Notes under the pieces: generated by a model | Databases searched by the model: none | What the model saw: the letters and a program-made list of their open reading frames with translations, nothing else | What the model was told of the DNA's origin: nothing | Made by a program: the position numbers and the translations under genes | Source of the DNA: Buxus sempervirens | Taxonomy: Eukaryota; Streptophyta; Magnoliopsida; Buxales; Buxaceae | Assembly (NCBI GenBank): GCA_947561395.2 | Contig: OX387186.1 | Coordinates: 45,589,220 to 45,653,219 of the forward strand | Length of the DNA stretch: 64,000 nt | Direction: 5' to 3' | In this document: positions 22,541 to 33,183 of the stretch, in pieces | Numbering within the stretch: the stretch's first letter is position 1 | How the letters are laid out: every line of letters starts with the position of its first letter

Positions 22541-23251
22541 GGTCGTATTTCTTGGGTTACCTCGCTACAACTCTGTGCTATTGGTTCTCTCTTCATGGGG
22601 TCACGTTTTGGAAAACTTTGCACAGTACCTTGGGCTTAAGTCTGGGGTAGCATGGCCTTCTTTAGGGGGTACTCAGATTTGTATGTATTGAAGGTTCAAA
22701 AATACGTGCACATATCTTACATGAGTCACATTCATAACGTGACATGAATGTTATAAACTCTCACATCATTCAATACCTTTCCCATGATTTCTAGACACAT
22801 TATTATATCATAAAAATATAATATTTTCATACAGCAAGTCGCTGTTTCATCAGGGTTAGGTCCCATGCGTAATCGGAACATGGCGATTAAGCATGCGATT
22901 AATCTATTGATTTGTACGACTAATCGTGCGGCCGTATGTATTATTTGTATGCGCACAAGCGAGGGTTTATGTTTGGGTGTATAAATAGAGGGTTTCGCTC
23001 CACTTCGTACTCACGAGTAATCTAGGGTTTCCTACGCATGGGTCCCCTTATTCCACTGTTCTCCTGCTGCCTCTCGCCTCCAAATCACGATTAATCTACG
23101 GTATACGCACTTCCTGTTTCTTCCAGGGTTCTCCAAGCCTGTATACTCTCCAACTCAAGGCCAAATATACGGGGTTTACGGTTTGGCTCCACCAAGTTTC
23201 CACTGTGAGTTGTGTCGAACATTGTTTTGTTCTCTGTCATTTTCTCAAATC
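22541..23251. other. Upstream region of the second transposon-protein gene
   Basis: It holds the last GGTACC-like words (to about 22690), a small GATTAATCG cluster (about 22855-22940), and presumably the promoter of the gene starting at 23252; TATAAATAGAGG at about 22980 is a plausible TATA box. Confidence 0.45.
22979..22990 (+). promoter_or_regulatory. Candidate TATA box
   Basis: GTATAAATAGAGG lies about 270 bp upstream of the likely ATG at 23252 and matches the plant TATA consensus. Assignment is by motif and position only. Confidence 0.4.
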
Positions 23252-24547
23252 ATGCCTCGAACAAAGAATTCTAGCATGCGCCATAAGAGGAGAAGGGATA
23301 GGACTCCTGCACCTGCAAGTCCCTCATTATCTTCCGGCTCTCATTACAGCCCTTCTGAGACAGAGGAACCCAATCCCTCTCAGTCTACCATCCACAGGGA
23401 GCCTTATTCTCCTGATAATTCATCGTCTGCACCTTCTGAAGCCGAGCAGATTCGGCAGCGACCCTTGATTGTTGAGAAACCGGTTCTTAGATCATGTTTA
23501 GAACCATATGGTATTGTACAGATTCTGGAAGCTGTTGGTTGGTCCGGCATTCTAGATTGGGGGGATGCTGCCAACTCCTCGACTGTTGCTCAACTTTATG
23601 CCGGATCCCGTAACTTGTCCACCCCTCCTTTTTGTGAGCCTGCATTTGAGATCAAAGTGGCAGACTCTACATATACTGTCACACCTGACTTGATAAGTGA
23701 TCTAATGGGTATACCTAGATCAGAGATCCGTTTCCTGAACCCACCAACGCAAGAGGAACTTGCTGAGGCCACTCAATGTCTGTGTGGGATTGATGCACCA
23801 TGGAAAAAGACTGTGCTTCAAGCTAATCAGCTCTTCCCTGCGTATAGAATACTCCATCTCATCTTCACATTCAATGTCTATCCTAGGTGCGGTAATAAGT
23901 TCGAGCTGACCAAGCCCATGGTCTTCCTTCTCTACCGTCTCATTACTCGGACGCGCCTTTGTCTGCCCACATTCATTTGCAGACATATATGTCAAGTTGT
24001 CCATTCATCTCGTCCCAGAGCCCTTCCGTTTGCCTATCTTATGACCAGGATTGGGATGAGGTTTGGTTTACGTGGACCTCCTGATTCCATGGTTATTTCA
24101 AGGCAATTTTCACAGATGAATCTAAATCAAATGCAACTTGCACCTTTGCACCACCACTGTCACGCGGCTCAGAGATCCGAAGAATCAATGGCGCACCAAC
24201 AGCAGCCACAACAAAGAGAGGAAGCAGAGCCAGCACAACCTTCGTCATCACATCCTCGTCCACCCACTTCTCAACCCAGCTCTTTCAAGACATATTCACG
24301 ACGTGGACCGTCGTCAGAAGCCTTTCGTAGGCTTAGCCAAGATGTTGGAGAGATTCGAGAGGATTTTGGCAGTCTACGACGTGATTTTGGAATGTTTCAG
24401 GAATCTATCACTCATGAAGTTGGTGGACTAAAGAAGCTGGTCAAGAAAGCCGTGAAGATAGTGACTCATCTCTTCACTTGCTCCACTCAGCAGACTCCAT
24501 CCCTCCCACCACTTCCCGGGTCTGATGACGATGACATTGCACCATAG
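23252..24547 (+). CDS. Second putative plant transposon protein family member, 431 aa (MULE-B)
   Basis: I chose the ATG at 23252 (MPRTKNSSMRHKRRRDRTPA), giving a basic, possibly nuclear-targeted start; an in-frame ATG at 23183 would add 23 residues. Residues ~20-65 are Ser/Pro-rich. Residues ~75-290 resemble the same domain as the 614-aa protein: VGWSGILDW, AFEIKVADSTYTVTPDLISD followed by LMGIPRSEIRF, KTVLQANQLFPAYRILH and MVFLLYRLI. After a Gln/Pro-rich linker, residues ~355-410 form a short charged helical stretch (EAFRRLSQDVGEIREDFGSL). It is only distantly similar to the 614-aa protein, so the element carries two diverged members. Function is unknown. Confidence 0.7.
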   Translation: MPRTKNSSMRHKRRRDRTPAPASPSLSSGSHYSPSETEEPNPSQSTIHREPYSPDNSSSAPSEAEQIRQRPLIVEKPVLRSCLEPYGIVQILEAVGWSGILDWGDAANSSTVAQLYAGSRNLSTPPFCEPAFEIKVADSTYTVTPDLISDLMGIPRSEIRFLNPPTQEELAEATQCLCGIDAPWKKTVLQANQLFPAYRILHLIFTFNVYPRCGNKFELTKPMVFLLYRLITRTRLCLPTFICRHICQVVHSSRPRALPFAYLMTRIGMRFGLRGPPDSMVISRQFSQMNLNQMQLAPLHHHCHAAQRSEESMAHQQQPQQREEAEPAQPSSSHPRPPTSQPSSFKTYSRRGPSSEAFRRLSQDVGEIREDFGSLRRDFGMFQESITHEVGGLKKLVKKAVKIVTHLFTCSTQQTPSLPPLPGSDDDDIAP

Positions 24548-25668
24548 TGTCCTGATTTTAGACGTACTTCTATGTTTTGGATATAAATGTCTTTATCTCA
24601 ACGCAACTCAGATGTGTAGAATGTACTCATTTCCCATAGTAAAAGTATTCGTAATTACAGCATCATAATCCTCTGTTGTTTCCATTTGATATAACTTTGT
24701 CCATCAATCTACTCCGAATCAGTTCCTTCTTTGAAAAGATGATTGGCGGTGCACCGTAGGCCTCATTTGGGGGCTACCTAAGGCATCATTGGGGGGATTC
24801 CTTGAGGACAAGGGCATAATTACAGGGAACAAAGTGGTACGTTAGGAAGTAGGAAGAATTTCCTTATAACGCGCGGACGTTACGAACCAACGTTCGCGCG
24901 TTGAAATCTCAATCACCAATTCGTACTGCAACGTTCGGGCGTTGATATCCCAGGTACGCGCGTCATGCTATTTGTGCAGAGGGTACCTTGCGCTTATTTG
25001 TGGGGTACCTAAAGCATGATTCTGGGTACCTAACGCGTAATCTACGGTACCTAAGGTCCAGATGGGTGGGTTCTTATTGTTGTTTCAGGGGATACCTTAA
25101 CTCTTCAGTTGGGGTGTACAAAATTTATATATTGGGGGGTTTTGGGAGCCATTATGGGTGGCGCCTAAGGGTTGATGTTGGATGTACCTGTGTTATTAAT
25201 GGGGGAACGTTATTTTTATTTGGGATGTACTTGCAAGAGGAACAGAAAGAAGCTCTGAAAATATTAACCAATTAACAGAACTAAATAATTAACTCAAAAT
25301 TGCGATTCTCATTCCACTGGAAGTATACATTTGGTACATACACATCCTTGTACAATTAGAAAAAATGAACACTTACATTGCACTACAAGAACAATATAAT
25401 TACAGGACTAACACTGTCAACACATTCAATACACACAATTCACTCCCCCTTTCTTGTCGTACCAATATACAAAAGAATCACAAATCTCCAGGGAAATGAT
25501 CTAAATCTCCTTCTTGACGATATACGCTCCCATCTCGACTATAAACTCCTGGAGATCTCCCTACAGTAGAGCTTGAACAGGAGCCAAATTGATTCTGGCC
25601 AACAGTATTGCTTGAGTTGGATTCTTGGAATATGTTTGGACTCATTGATTCCTGTCATTAATGGAATG
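24548..25668. other. Spacer with GGTACC block and CpG motifs between the two genes
   Basis: 24865-24905 has an inverted AACGCGCGGACGTT / AACGTTCGCGCGTT pair. 24750-25210 is a GGTACC-type block. 25210-25668 is likely 3' flank of both convergent genes. No gene is seen. Confidence 0.6.
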
Positions 25669-28213
25669 TCATTGCAAAGCATTGAAAGTCTTCAAAAAGT
25701 ATTGAAGAGTAGGATCTTCTAGAAAATATACCCGCAGTAGCTGTGTGTAAGTACCAGGTTGTTGGAATGGAGACAAAATTGCATATTCAGCCATAGGATA
25801 TGTTCTCGATTGCATTCCCGTCACCACTCCATCTGTTCGAAACTGATGAGAGGCCTATGGAATACATAAAATTCATAAAAAATAAGAAATCCCCCATAAA
25901 ACCATAATCATGATATGATAAAACAAATACATTAGTATGAGGTAAGTATTATACCATTGTCTCACTCCATCCAGAGCTTTGACTTGCATATTGTGTTTGT
26001 GGTGGAGTTTGAGTCTGAATTGTATTTGCCGTTTGAGCTGGTCTGTCATGGTTCCTCTTGCTCTTTGGAGCCCTTTCTGAAAAATGTTTTGGTCGACGTC
26101 CACTACGACCTCGACCCGGCTTCCTCTTTAGTCCAGCAACGGTGATTTGGATATTTTCAGATAAATTCTCTCCTTCATTCACATCCACTGTGCTCGGAGG
26201 CTTGTTCTTCAGCACATTTCCAACTTCAGTCATTAAAATGGCCAGCCCATTCGCAGCACATTCATATGCCTCGAAAGTTTCGGCAGCAATTGCTGATAAT
26301 TTAACGGCATTATGGCAAAGTTCTCTGTACCGTTTAACCAAGGACAGCTTTGCCACTTCCTCATCTGACATACGACTATAACTTGGGCTGCAACCCTTTG
26401 CATCCTTTGTCCACCGCTTTAATATGTATTGACTTGGGATCCTCTTAATATTTCGCATGTCAAGTACTTTGAGTGCATGGCTACACAAAATCCCAACAAA
26501 TTCAAACTTACGGCAACTGCATTTCAACATATCATCCTCAGTGTTAACTGTAACAACATGCCCTCGAGGATTATCAAATAAGCTAACTTTATAGATTTTG
26601 GATGTCTCAGTATGTGAAGTCTCATTAACAACAAGATTCTGAGCTTTTGCATATTCCGATTGAAAAATCTCAAACAGCTTCGGTGTGTATACCTCCCTTC
26701 CATGCTTTAATATGATGATTTCCGCCATCATTCTTGGAATACGCTGGCTCATATTATAATTGTCTTCCTGTTCCTTGTAACGGATATCATCCAAAAGCCT
26801 TGCAAAATGCTGGAAAAAACACGAGACGTCCATGTTGTACTTCGTGTATTTCTTTAACCGGCTGTTGAAGCTTTCACTCAGTTGGGTGCTCTTCATGTCA
26901 GCACAAAATGTAGTTCTTCCATATACAAGGGCCCATTTCTCCTTTATCTTAAATATGCCCTTCAGCCACTCATTGTCTTGGAGATCGTATTTTTGAATCA
27001 TTGCATCCCACGCTTCCAAGAACTCAGCCTCTTCCTCGTAATCATATATACACCGATTGAAATCAGATGAAAAGGAGGTTCTCGTTTGGAATATGTGACC
27101 GAGATGCTTCAATGAATTTTGGTGCAAATGCCATACACATAACCGATGATACGTGTTCGGCAAAACAAAAGCAATTGCAGCTGACATAGCTGCATCTTGG
27201 TCTGTCAAGATGGTAACTGGCCCTTTCCCATTCATTGCCTTTATAAATGTTTCAAACAACCAAACAAAGGATGCCTTCGTCTCATCATAAAGCATTGCAG
27301 CTCCGAACACTACCATTCGTCTGTGATGGTTGACTCCAACCAATGGTGCAAATGGCCTTTGAGCTTCGTTTGTCCTATAAGTTGTATCAAAACAAACAAC
27401 ATCTCCAAAATTATTGTAGTCTTCTTGCATCTTCCGATCAGCCCAGAAAAAGTTTGTTATTTCATTGTTCTCATCAACTTGTACAGCATAAAAGAAAGAC
27501 GGATCGTCAATCTGTTGTCCTTCAAAATAAATTAATAACCTTGATCCGTCTCCTACTTTCATTGCTCTCCGTCTGTCACGAATCTGGTTCTTATGGTCAA
27601 TAGGTAGGAAGCCCAAATTCTCTCTTCCGCCGGCTTCTCTACCCATGAACTCAAAAGCATGCTTTGGTCGTATGCCACTGCTTTCTGCTAATACAATTTC
27701 TGCTAATTGCGCCTCTGTAACTTTCCTCTGTGAAGGTAGCATGTGGACCTTACTTGGGGTAACAACCTCATGATTATGCTCGTCCTCAAAGCTCGCTACA
27801 AAATACATGCCATTGTCTTGAGCTTTCACACTCATGTGTGCCAAACAACCCGTACGTGTTTCCTTTCTAGGGTTCTTCACATCTTTATCCCGTTTGTCTA
27901 TTCCCTTCTTCCCTTCTTTATAGCAACAAAACTTCCTACACAACTCCTTACCATCTTTCCGACTTTTCCAGCTCGTACTCTTTCGAATACTGAAGCCCTT
28001 CTGTGCTGCATAAGCATTGTAAAATCTATACGCTTCATCGGTAGATGGGAACTCCATTCCCACGGATGGCCTAAAATTTTGAGTATGCCCTTCGCCGTCA
28101 TCGAACCTTAGTGCTCTTACAACTCTAGGCACTGTATTTATATCCGCTATATCATCACTAACCTCATCTCCACTTAATTGCTCACTTCCACTTGTACAAA
28201 TGACTTGCTCCAT
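25669..28213 (-). CDS. FAR1-type Mutator-like transposase of MULE-B (two exons, 814 aa)
   Basis: MULE transposases cut and paste elements at TIRs; the FAR1/FHY3 light-signalling factors descend from this family. Exon 1 is 25955-28213 (753 codons) and exon 2 is 25669-25854 (61 codons plus TGA), with a GT-AG intron that restores an open frame. Order: acidic start; FAR1 Cys/His DNA-binding domain about residues 50-150 (ELCRKFCCY, RTGCLAHM, DEHNHEV); MULE DDE domain with CFDTTYRTN (Asp near 275), ILTDQDAAM (Asp near 334), the C-x2-H of HRLCVWHLHQN, and a candidate Glu in AEFLEAWDAM near 395; SWIM zinc finger CSCRKFEFVGILCSHAL near 565; basic tail KRKPGRGRSGRRP. All key residues are present. It could be mistaken for a host FAR1-related gene, but it lies inside perfect MULE ends. 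Confidence 0.9.
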
Positions 28214-29287
28214 TTGTCCCTACAACATAAAACAGATATTCCACTTAGAATATCATACTAATAACAATATATAGTACCCATGAACATCACAGGGTAACCA
28301 TTCTCTTCAACCATGTGCCAAGTTGGTGTATTTTGACGGCTTATTACAAAACTTGAGTACGTCGGAATAATTTCTTAGTACCTACACACATGGTACCTAC
28401 GAATTATTTTTACGGTACGCCAAGGGTACGAAGGTGGTACATAAGTTTTGGACCTTCTTCATTCCCATAGGTTTGGTTAAAATAAGATAGAATATACTGG
28501 CAACAAATAAAGTCAAAAAAAAGACAAAACATGTCCGCGCGATTAGCCCAGAGATTAATCGTGAGATCCGCGATTAGCATCCACGACTAATCGCCCAGTC
28601 AAGATTAGGTCTCGCGATTAATCTCAAGATTAATCGCGACTGTCCCGATTAACTCTCCAGAGAACATGAAGTCTCTGTTTCATCACGATTAAATCCCAGG
28701 ATTAATCGGTGCCAGACGATTTGGGATACCTACGACAATTTCTTGGGTACCTATGCCTTATTTTGGCTTAATTGGGGGTACCTAGGGCATTATTGGCGGT
28801 TTTTTGGTGGGTACCTACAGGTTCTTATGGTGTGTACCTAGGCTTAATTGTGGTGAACCTCACATTTTTTCGGTGGGTACCTAAGGCTTGTTCGGGGGTG
28901 GTAATGGCTTATTTGACAGCTGTTTATTTCTGGGCGTACCCTGTCGATGTGTGGCGGCGCGGCATTGTTCGCCCGACCATCATTTCAATTTATTTAAGGT
29001 TCCACCATCTTCGGGGGTTGACATTAATGGAAAAGGCCAAAAATCTGTTTATGTACCTGGTTTACATTGGTTGTTGGAGTCTTAAATAGAAACCCATAAT
29101 GGTGGAGTGAGTGGTGGTCCCTTCTTCTTTAACACTTGGAAGTGGAACTGTGGTAGCTGCCTTCCTTTTCTTCGAAGTGAGAGTAAAGACAGCACCTTTC
29201 CCGCCAATGTCGGAGTAAACACAGAAATGTCTGAGTAAGAACAGAGAAAGTTCGGACGTGGACAAGATTATAAGTTAAATAATATAA
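28214..29287. other. Right subterminal region of MULE-B with repeat blocks
   Basis: 28535-28720 is a dense GATTAATCG / CGATTA cluster mirroring the one at 9580-9745. 28380-28440 and 28735-28900 are GGTACC-type blocks. The short open frames at 28772-29362 have no recognisable content. This stretch probably includes the transposase promoter. Confidence 0.6.
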
Positions 29288-29307
29288 ATGTTTCGCGCGT
29301 TTTCGTC

Positions 29308-29463
29308 TTGCCGAGGAGAGAGCCGAGGAGAGTTTTAATAGTTTTTTAAGCGTTTGGATCAAAATTACTATTATAACCTTCGCTTATTCTGGTCCGTTGG
29401 ATTGCGCTTCACAGAGGATGCCTTTGCTTCACAGGCGATGCGCTTCACAGAGGATCCGCGCGC
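29308..29463 (-). repeat. Right terminal inverted repeat of MULE-B
   Basis: This is the reverse complement of 8704-8859 apart from one base (CCTCTGTG here against CCTGTGTG at the left end). Looser similarity extends inward to about 29288. Confidence 0.9.
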
Positions 29464-29473
29464 CTCTCTCTCC

Positions 29474-29734
29474 CTAGCAGGAGATAAAAAGAGCTCTCCA
29501 AACGTACTATGAACATGTTTTACACGTGCCTTATTGTTAGGAGGGGACCTTTGAAACTACGTGCCACAAATATAATAACGGGTTTTCATAAAAATATTCC
29601 TGGAGGATAATTTAATATTTTTTTATTTTGTGCAGAGAGTCCTGAACTTTTTTTTAAGAATAATAAAAATAAAACTATCTTAAATTATCACAATTTTTTT
29701 TATAAAATAATTTATAATGCCATGTTATTATAAA
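29474..29734. other. Displaced upstream region of SRX
   Basis: If the MULE were absent, this DNA would lie next to the SRX leader, so it is the likely original SRX promoter (minus orientation). It is AT-rich after 29570; no clear promoter motif can be assigned. Confidence 0.45.
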
Positions 29735-30290
29735 TTGTCGACCCGTGGAAGAAGTTGGTGTTTCTGTCTACTTCCTTTAACCATTGAATCCGGGACTCCT
29801 GAAACCAGAGAAGCTCTTGTTGCCGTTGTTGCATATTGGTTTTGAAGCTTTTGTTCTTCCGCGAGAACTTCCTTTGTAGGCCTTGAATCTGCCAGGCATT
29901 GAATTTTCTTTATTCGGTAAGGTAACTGTGCCACTTTTTTGTGGATACAGCCCACACAACCTCACGGTTCCAAGACCGGAGATCCTGAGCGAGCGTCCTA
30001 AATTTTTCCAGAAGAGAGTTGTCTGTGGTGTTACTTCGAAAACTGTTCCAGGAATTCTCGATCGCATCATGGCATGTCTCTTCTTTAATCCACATTGCTT
30101 CAAATCGAAAAGGTCTGGAAAGGCGTCTGCCTTCTTGGAGGTACGTAGTCCAGGATCAGAGGATTGTGGTCAGACGCAATTCTCGGCTGCACAAAAATAA
30201 TCGGATTAGGAAACTTGCCATAGATTTCAAAGGAAACAAAGGCACAGTCTATTTTTTCAGAGATACGCCTTGTGGCAAGAAAGAAATGAA
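29735..30290 (-). pseudogene. LINE endonuclease/RT-linker segment (inverted 5' part)
   Basis: On the minus strand from about 30290 the translation, with stops and shifts, gives a LINE endonuclease end (CAFVSFEIYGKFPNP, then IASDHNPLILDYV), followed by FEAMWIKEETCHDAIENSWN and, nearer 29735, a GSRQK segment that corresponds to the pre-RT linker. The SDHNPL motif is the conserved end of AP-type endonucleases. It lies head-to-head with the plus-strand RNase H part that follows. Confidence 0.7.
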
Positions 30291-30319
30291 GTCATTTTCC
30301 AAGGGGCGAGCCCATCTGT

Positions 30320-30955
30320 AGAATGAGCAAGCTGTACATTTGAAGTGCTCCAACGGAATTCATACTTGATGGAAGCAAATCACCCAAAGGAAAAGTTAGT
30401 TGTCCGAACGTACGAAGTTGTGTGGTGTCGCCCTTCTCACCCACTAATCAAAATCAATTTCGATGGGGCCTTCAGAAAATCTTCTTCAAAGGCATCAGTT
30501 GGTGGAATTGCCAGGGATCATTTGGGTCGTCACCTGGCTTCTTTTGCGTCTGTCTCAAATGCCTGTTCTAGCTTGTATGCTGAAGCTGAGGCGGCCTTGG
30601 AGGCCGTTAGACTTGCTATAGCGTGTGGTTTTTCCAATATTATTTTTGAAGGAGACTCACTTATCATCATCAATCTCCTATCAAATCCTTCTCCGGTCTT
30701 CCCTTGGGAAATCAGGCCGATGCTGTCATCCCTTAAGGAGCTGTGTTGTAGACTTTCTTCGGTCTCCTTCTCTCACACGGTTCGGGAGAGCAACAAAGCT
30801 GCAGACACCTTGGAAAACTTTGCTTTAGATTTATTTTCCTGTTTCTGGTGTAAACACCCTCCCCCTTGTCTTTCTTCTATCTTGTTTGACGAAGCGAGGG
30901 ATGTAATCTATTCTCGGGCAATCTAATAGATCCCCTTTTGATTACCAAAAAAAAA
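30320..30955 (+). pseudogene. LINE RNase H domain and poly(A) tail (3' part)
   Basis: The frame 30345-30926 encodes a plant LINE-type RNase H: INFDGAFRKSSSKASVGGIA with the first catalytic Asp, AEAEAALEAVRLAIACG with the Glu, FEGDSLIIINLL with the second Asp, and RESNKAADTLENFAL near the end, where the usual Asp of the A-D-xLA motif is kept. The stop is followed at once by TTTTGATTACCAAAAAAAAAA, a typical 3' end of plant L1 LINEs. The RT domain is missing. Confidence 0.8.
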
Positions 30956-32673
30956 AGAAGATAAGTTTTCTTTTTATTTTTTATGTTAACTATAACTTTT
31001 GACGCAGAATAATAGATAAAAATATGAAATATAATATTGTTATGGTTAAAAGAATTATTAATGGAATAATATTGCTTAAGTTAGTCATAGGTCAAGAAGT
31101 TGTAAACATTACTTGCGCTTATGCACCTCAGGTAGGTTTGGATGAAAGCAATAAAAACTTTTTTAAAAAGAAATGGATGAGTCGATACAAGGTATAAGGT
31201 TTATCTACAAGTGTAAGGATATTTATGAGAGGAAATTTAAATGGTCATGTAGGATATGAGAGTAATAGTTATAATAGAATTCATAGAACAAGAGGCGTCG
31301 GTCAAATGAATGGGATTAGAAAATCAATCCTTGATGATGATGCATATTTGTCTTACAAAGTATAAGAAAAACAAATACACTAAAACAAATTAAAAAATAA
31401 AATGGTTGAAGTTGAAAGGAGAGTCTTTAGTAATTTCTAGGAATATGTTAATGAAACAAGCCAATTGGGCCCTTATAGGTGATCCGACTATGATGTGGAA
31501 TGAAATGGCTAATTATATCACTAGACTTGGAAAAAATGTTTTAAAAGAATTGTGAAGTAGTGTTCCAGCTTATAAGTAAACTTGGTGGTGGAATTGATGT
31601 AGTTCAAGAAACTATTAAAGAAAAAAGGCTTTATTTTAAAATTTAGCAAAAGAGTAAAACCAAGAAAATTTTAAAAGATATAAAAATGTTAAAAGAAAAC
31701 AAAATATAAAATTAGCGAGATTAGAAAACATGCCTATGACAACTTCTATGATAAGTTAGGTACTAAAGAAGGTGAAAACTATATTAGTAAATTAGCAAGA
31801 TTTAAAAAGAGTAAAACGAAAGACTTATATCAGGTTAAACATATTAAAAATGAAGACTCGATAATTTTAGTAAAAGACAAGGAGATTAAAGAAAAATTGA
31901 GAGAATATTTTATAAAACTATTAAATGGGAACAATACACAAAGATTTAGATTCTACGTGGTGGATAACATTAATGGAACTAGAAAACAAATCTAAATTCG
32001 TAGGTTTGAGTTGTAGAAGTTGAAGATACTCTAGTCAAAATGAGAATTGGAAAAGCCTTTGGCCCATATGGCATCCATGTAGAGTTATTAAAGTGCATGG
32101 GAAATATTGATGCATCTTGGTTGACTAAATTATTTAATGAAATTTTAAAGATTGGGAAACTGCCAAAGGCTTGGAGACTAGTACAGTAATACCAATATAT
32201 AAGAAAAATAGATGTGTAACATTGTGATATTAAACTTATGGAACATGAAATTATGGGAAAGACTGATTGAGCATAAATTAAGGATAATAACTAGAGTGAC
32301 GAAAACCAATTAGATTTATGCTTGGAAGGTCTACTACCAAAGCTATATTTTAAAAGCATATGATAAGATTCCAAGAAGATTAATCTTGTGGTCCTCGTAT
32401 AAAAAAGGTGTACCAATGAAATATACTAATACAAATAAGGATATATATGAGGGAGTCTTCAATACAATGAAAACTATTAGTAGTGAGACTATTGAGTTTT
32501 TGGTTAAGATAGGTTTGCATCAAGAATTACTTATTAGCCTTTATTTATTTGCTTTAGTTATGGATGAATTAAGAATTTATATTCAAGATGAGGTGTCTTG
32601 ATGTATTTTATTTGCAAATTATGTAGTCTTGGTAGGTCACACCAAAGAAAAAGAAAATATTAAATTAGAATTA

Positions 32674-32958
32674 CCATGGAAGTGTTGGCCCAATGGTCTA
32701 GCGGCTTACTCCCATGTGATTTGGAAGGCTGGAGGCTTATGATCAAATCCCCCTACATGCAGGGTTAGTCCCAAGGACTGGAACCCTCTACCTACAAGGT
32801 TTCATTGCACTTTCATGGTTGTGGTGGATGAATAGTAATTGTACTCAATCCAAAACATTCCACAACGGGGAGGAAGTCACTATGGTCATGCCTAGGAAGG
32901 TTGGCCATGCTGGTAGCCCTTCCTCCCTTTTCCCCTACCTAAAAAAAATAATAATAAG
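32674..32958 (+). mobile_element. tRNA-derived SINE
   Basis: The head has an A-box-like TGGTCTAGCGG and a B-box-like GATCAAATCCC with suitable spacing, which suits a tRNA-derived SINE promoter. The body ends in CCTACCTAAAAAAAATAATAATAAG. The 9-bp sequence TTAGAATTA occurs just before it (32665-32673) and just after (32959-32967). It sits inside the RTE relic. Confidence 0.7.
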
Positions 32959-32967
32959 TTAGAATTA

Positions 32968-33183
32968 AATCCCCCTACATGCAGGGTTAGTCCCAAGGAC
33001 TGGAACCCTCTAACTACAAGGTTTCATTGTACTTTCATGTGCTGTGGTGGATGAATGGTAACTATACTCAATCCAAACATTCCACAACGGGGAGGAAGTC
33101 ACTATGGTCATGCCTAGGAGGGTCGGCCATGCTGGTAGGCCCTTTCTCCCTTTCCCCTACCTAAAAAAATTAATAATAATAAG
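32968..33183 (+). mobile_element. Second, 5'-truncated copy of the same SINE
   Basis: It starts at AATCCCCCTACATGCAGG, i.e. just after the B box, and runs to a similar A-rich tail. A third copy of TTAGAATTA follows at 33184-33192. The pair is therefore a direct repeat separated by the target-site sequence. Confidence 0.7.

Larger units (their letters stand above)
8704..29463. mobile_element. Giant autonomous-looking Mutator-like element (MULE-B), 20.76 kb
   Basis: Both ends share a 156-bp inverted repeat starting GCGCGCGGATCC (8704-8859 and 29308-29463) with one mismatch found by eye. The 10-bp sequence CTCTCTCTCC flanks both sides (8694-8703 and 29464-29473). Inside are a FAR1-type MULE transposase gene, a Ulp1-like protease gene, two genes resembling the plant-transposon-protein family, and large non-coding repeat blocks. 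None of the four genes shows a frameshift. Ulp1-like genes inside MULEs are known in plants (for example KAONASHI elements), but the size, two further accessory genes and the repeat-rich centre are unusual. The 10-bp duplication lies in a CT repeat, so its exact length is ambiguous by a base or two. Confidence 0.9.

Noticed and set aside
25957..28111. Plus-strand open frames across the MULE-B transposase
   Set aside because: They are shadows of the minus-strand transposase, which carries clear domain motifs.
25949..28213. Host FAR1/FHY3-related light-signalling gene
   Set aside because: It lies within intact MULE ends, keeps the DDE residues, and sits with other transposon genes; a transposase is the simpler reading.
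32683..32760. A functional tRNA gene
   Set aside because: Only A- and B-box-like words are present; no cloverleaf can be folded and the body continues as a SINE with an A-rich tail.
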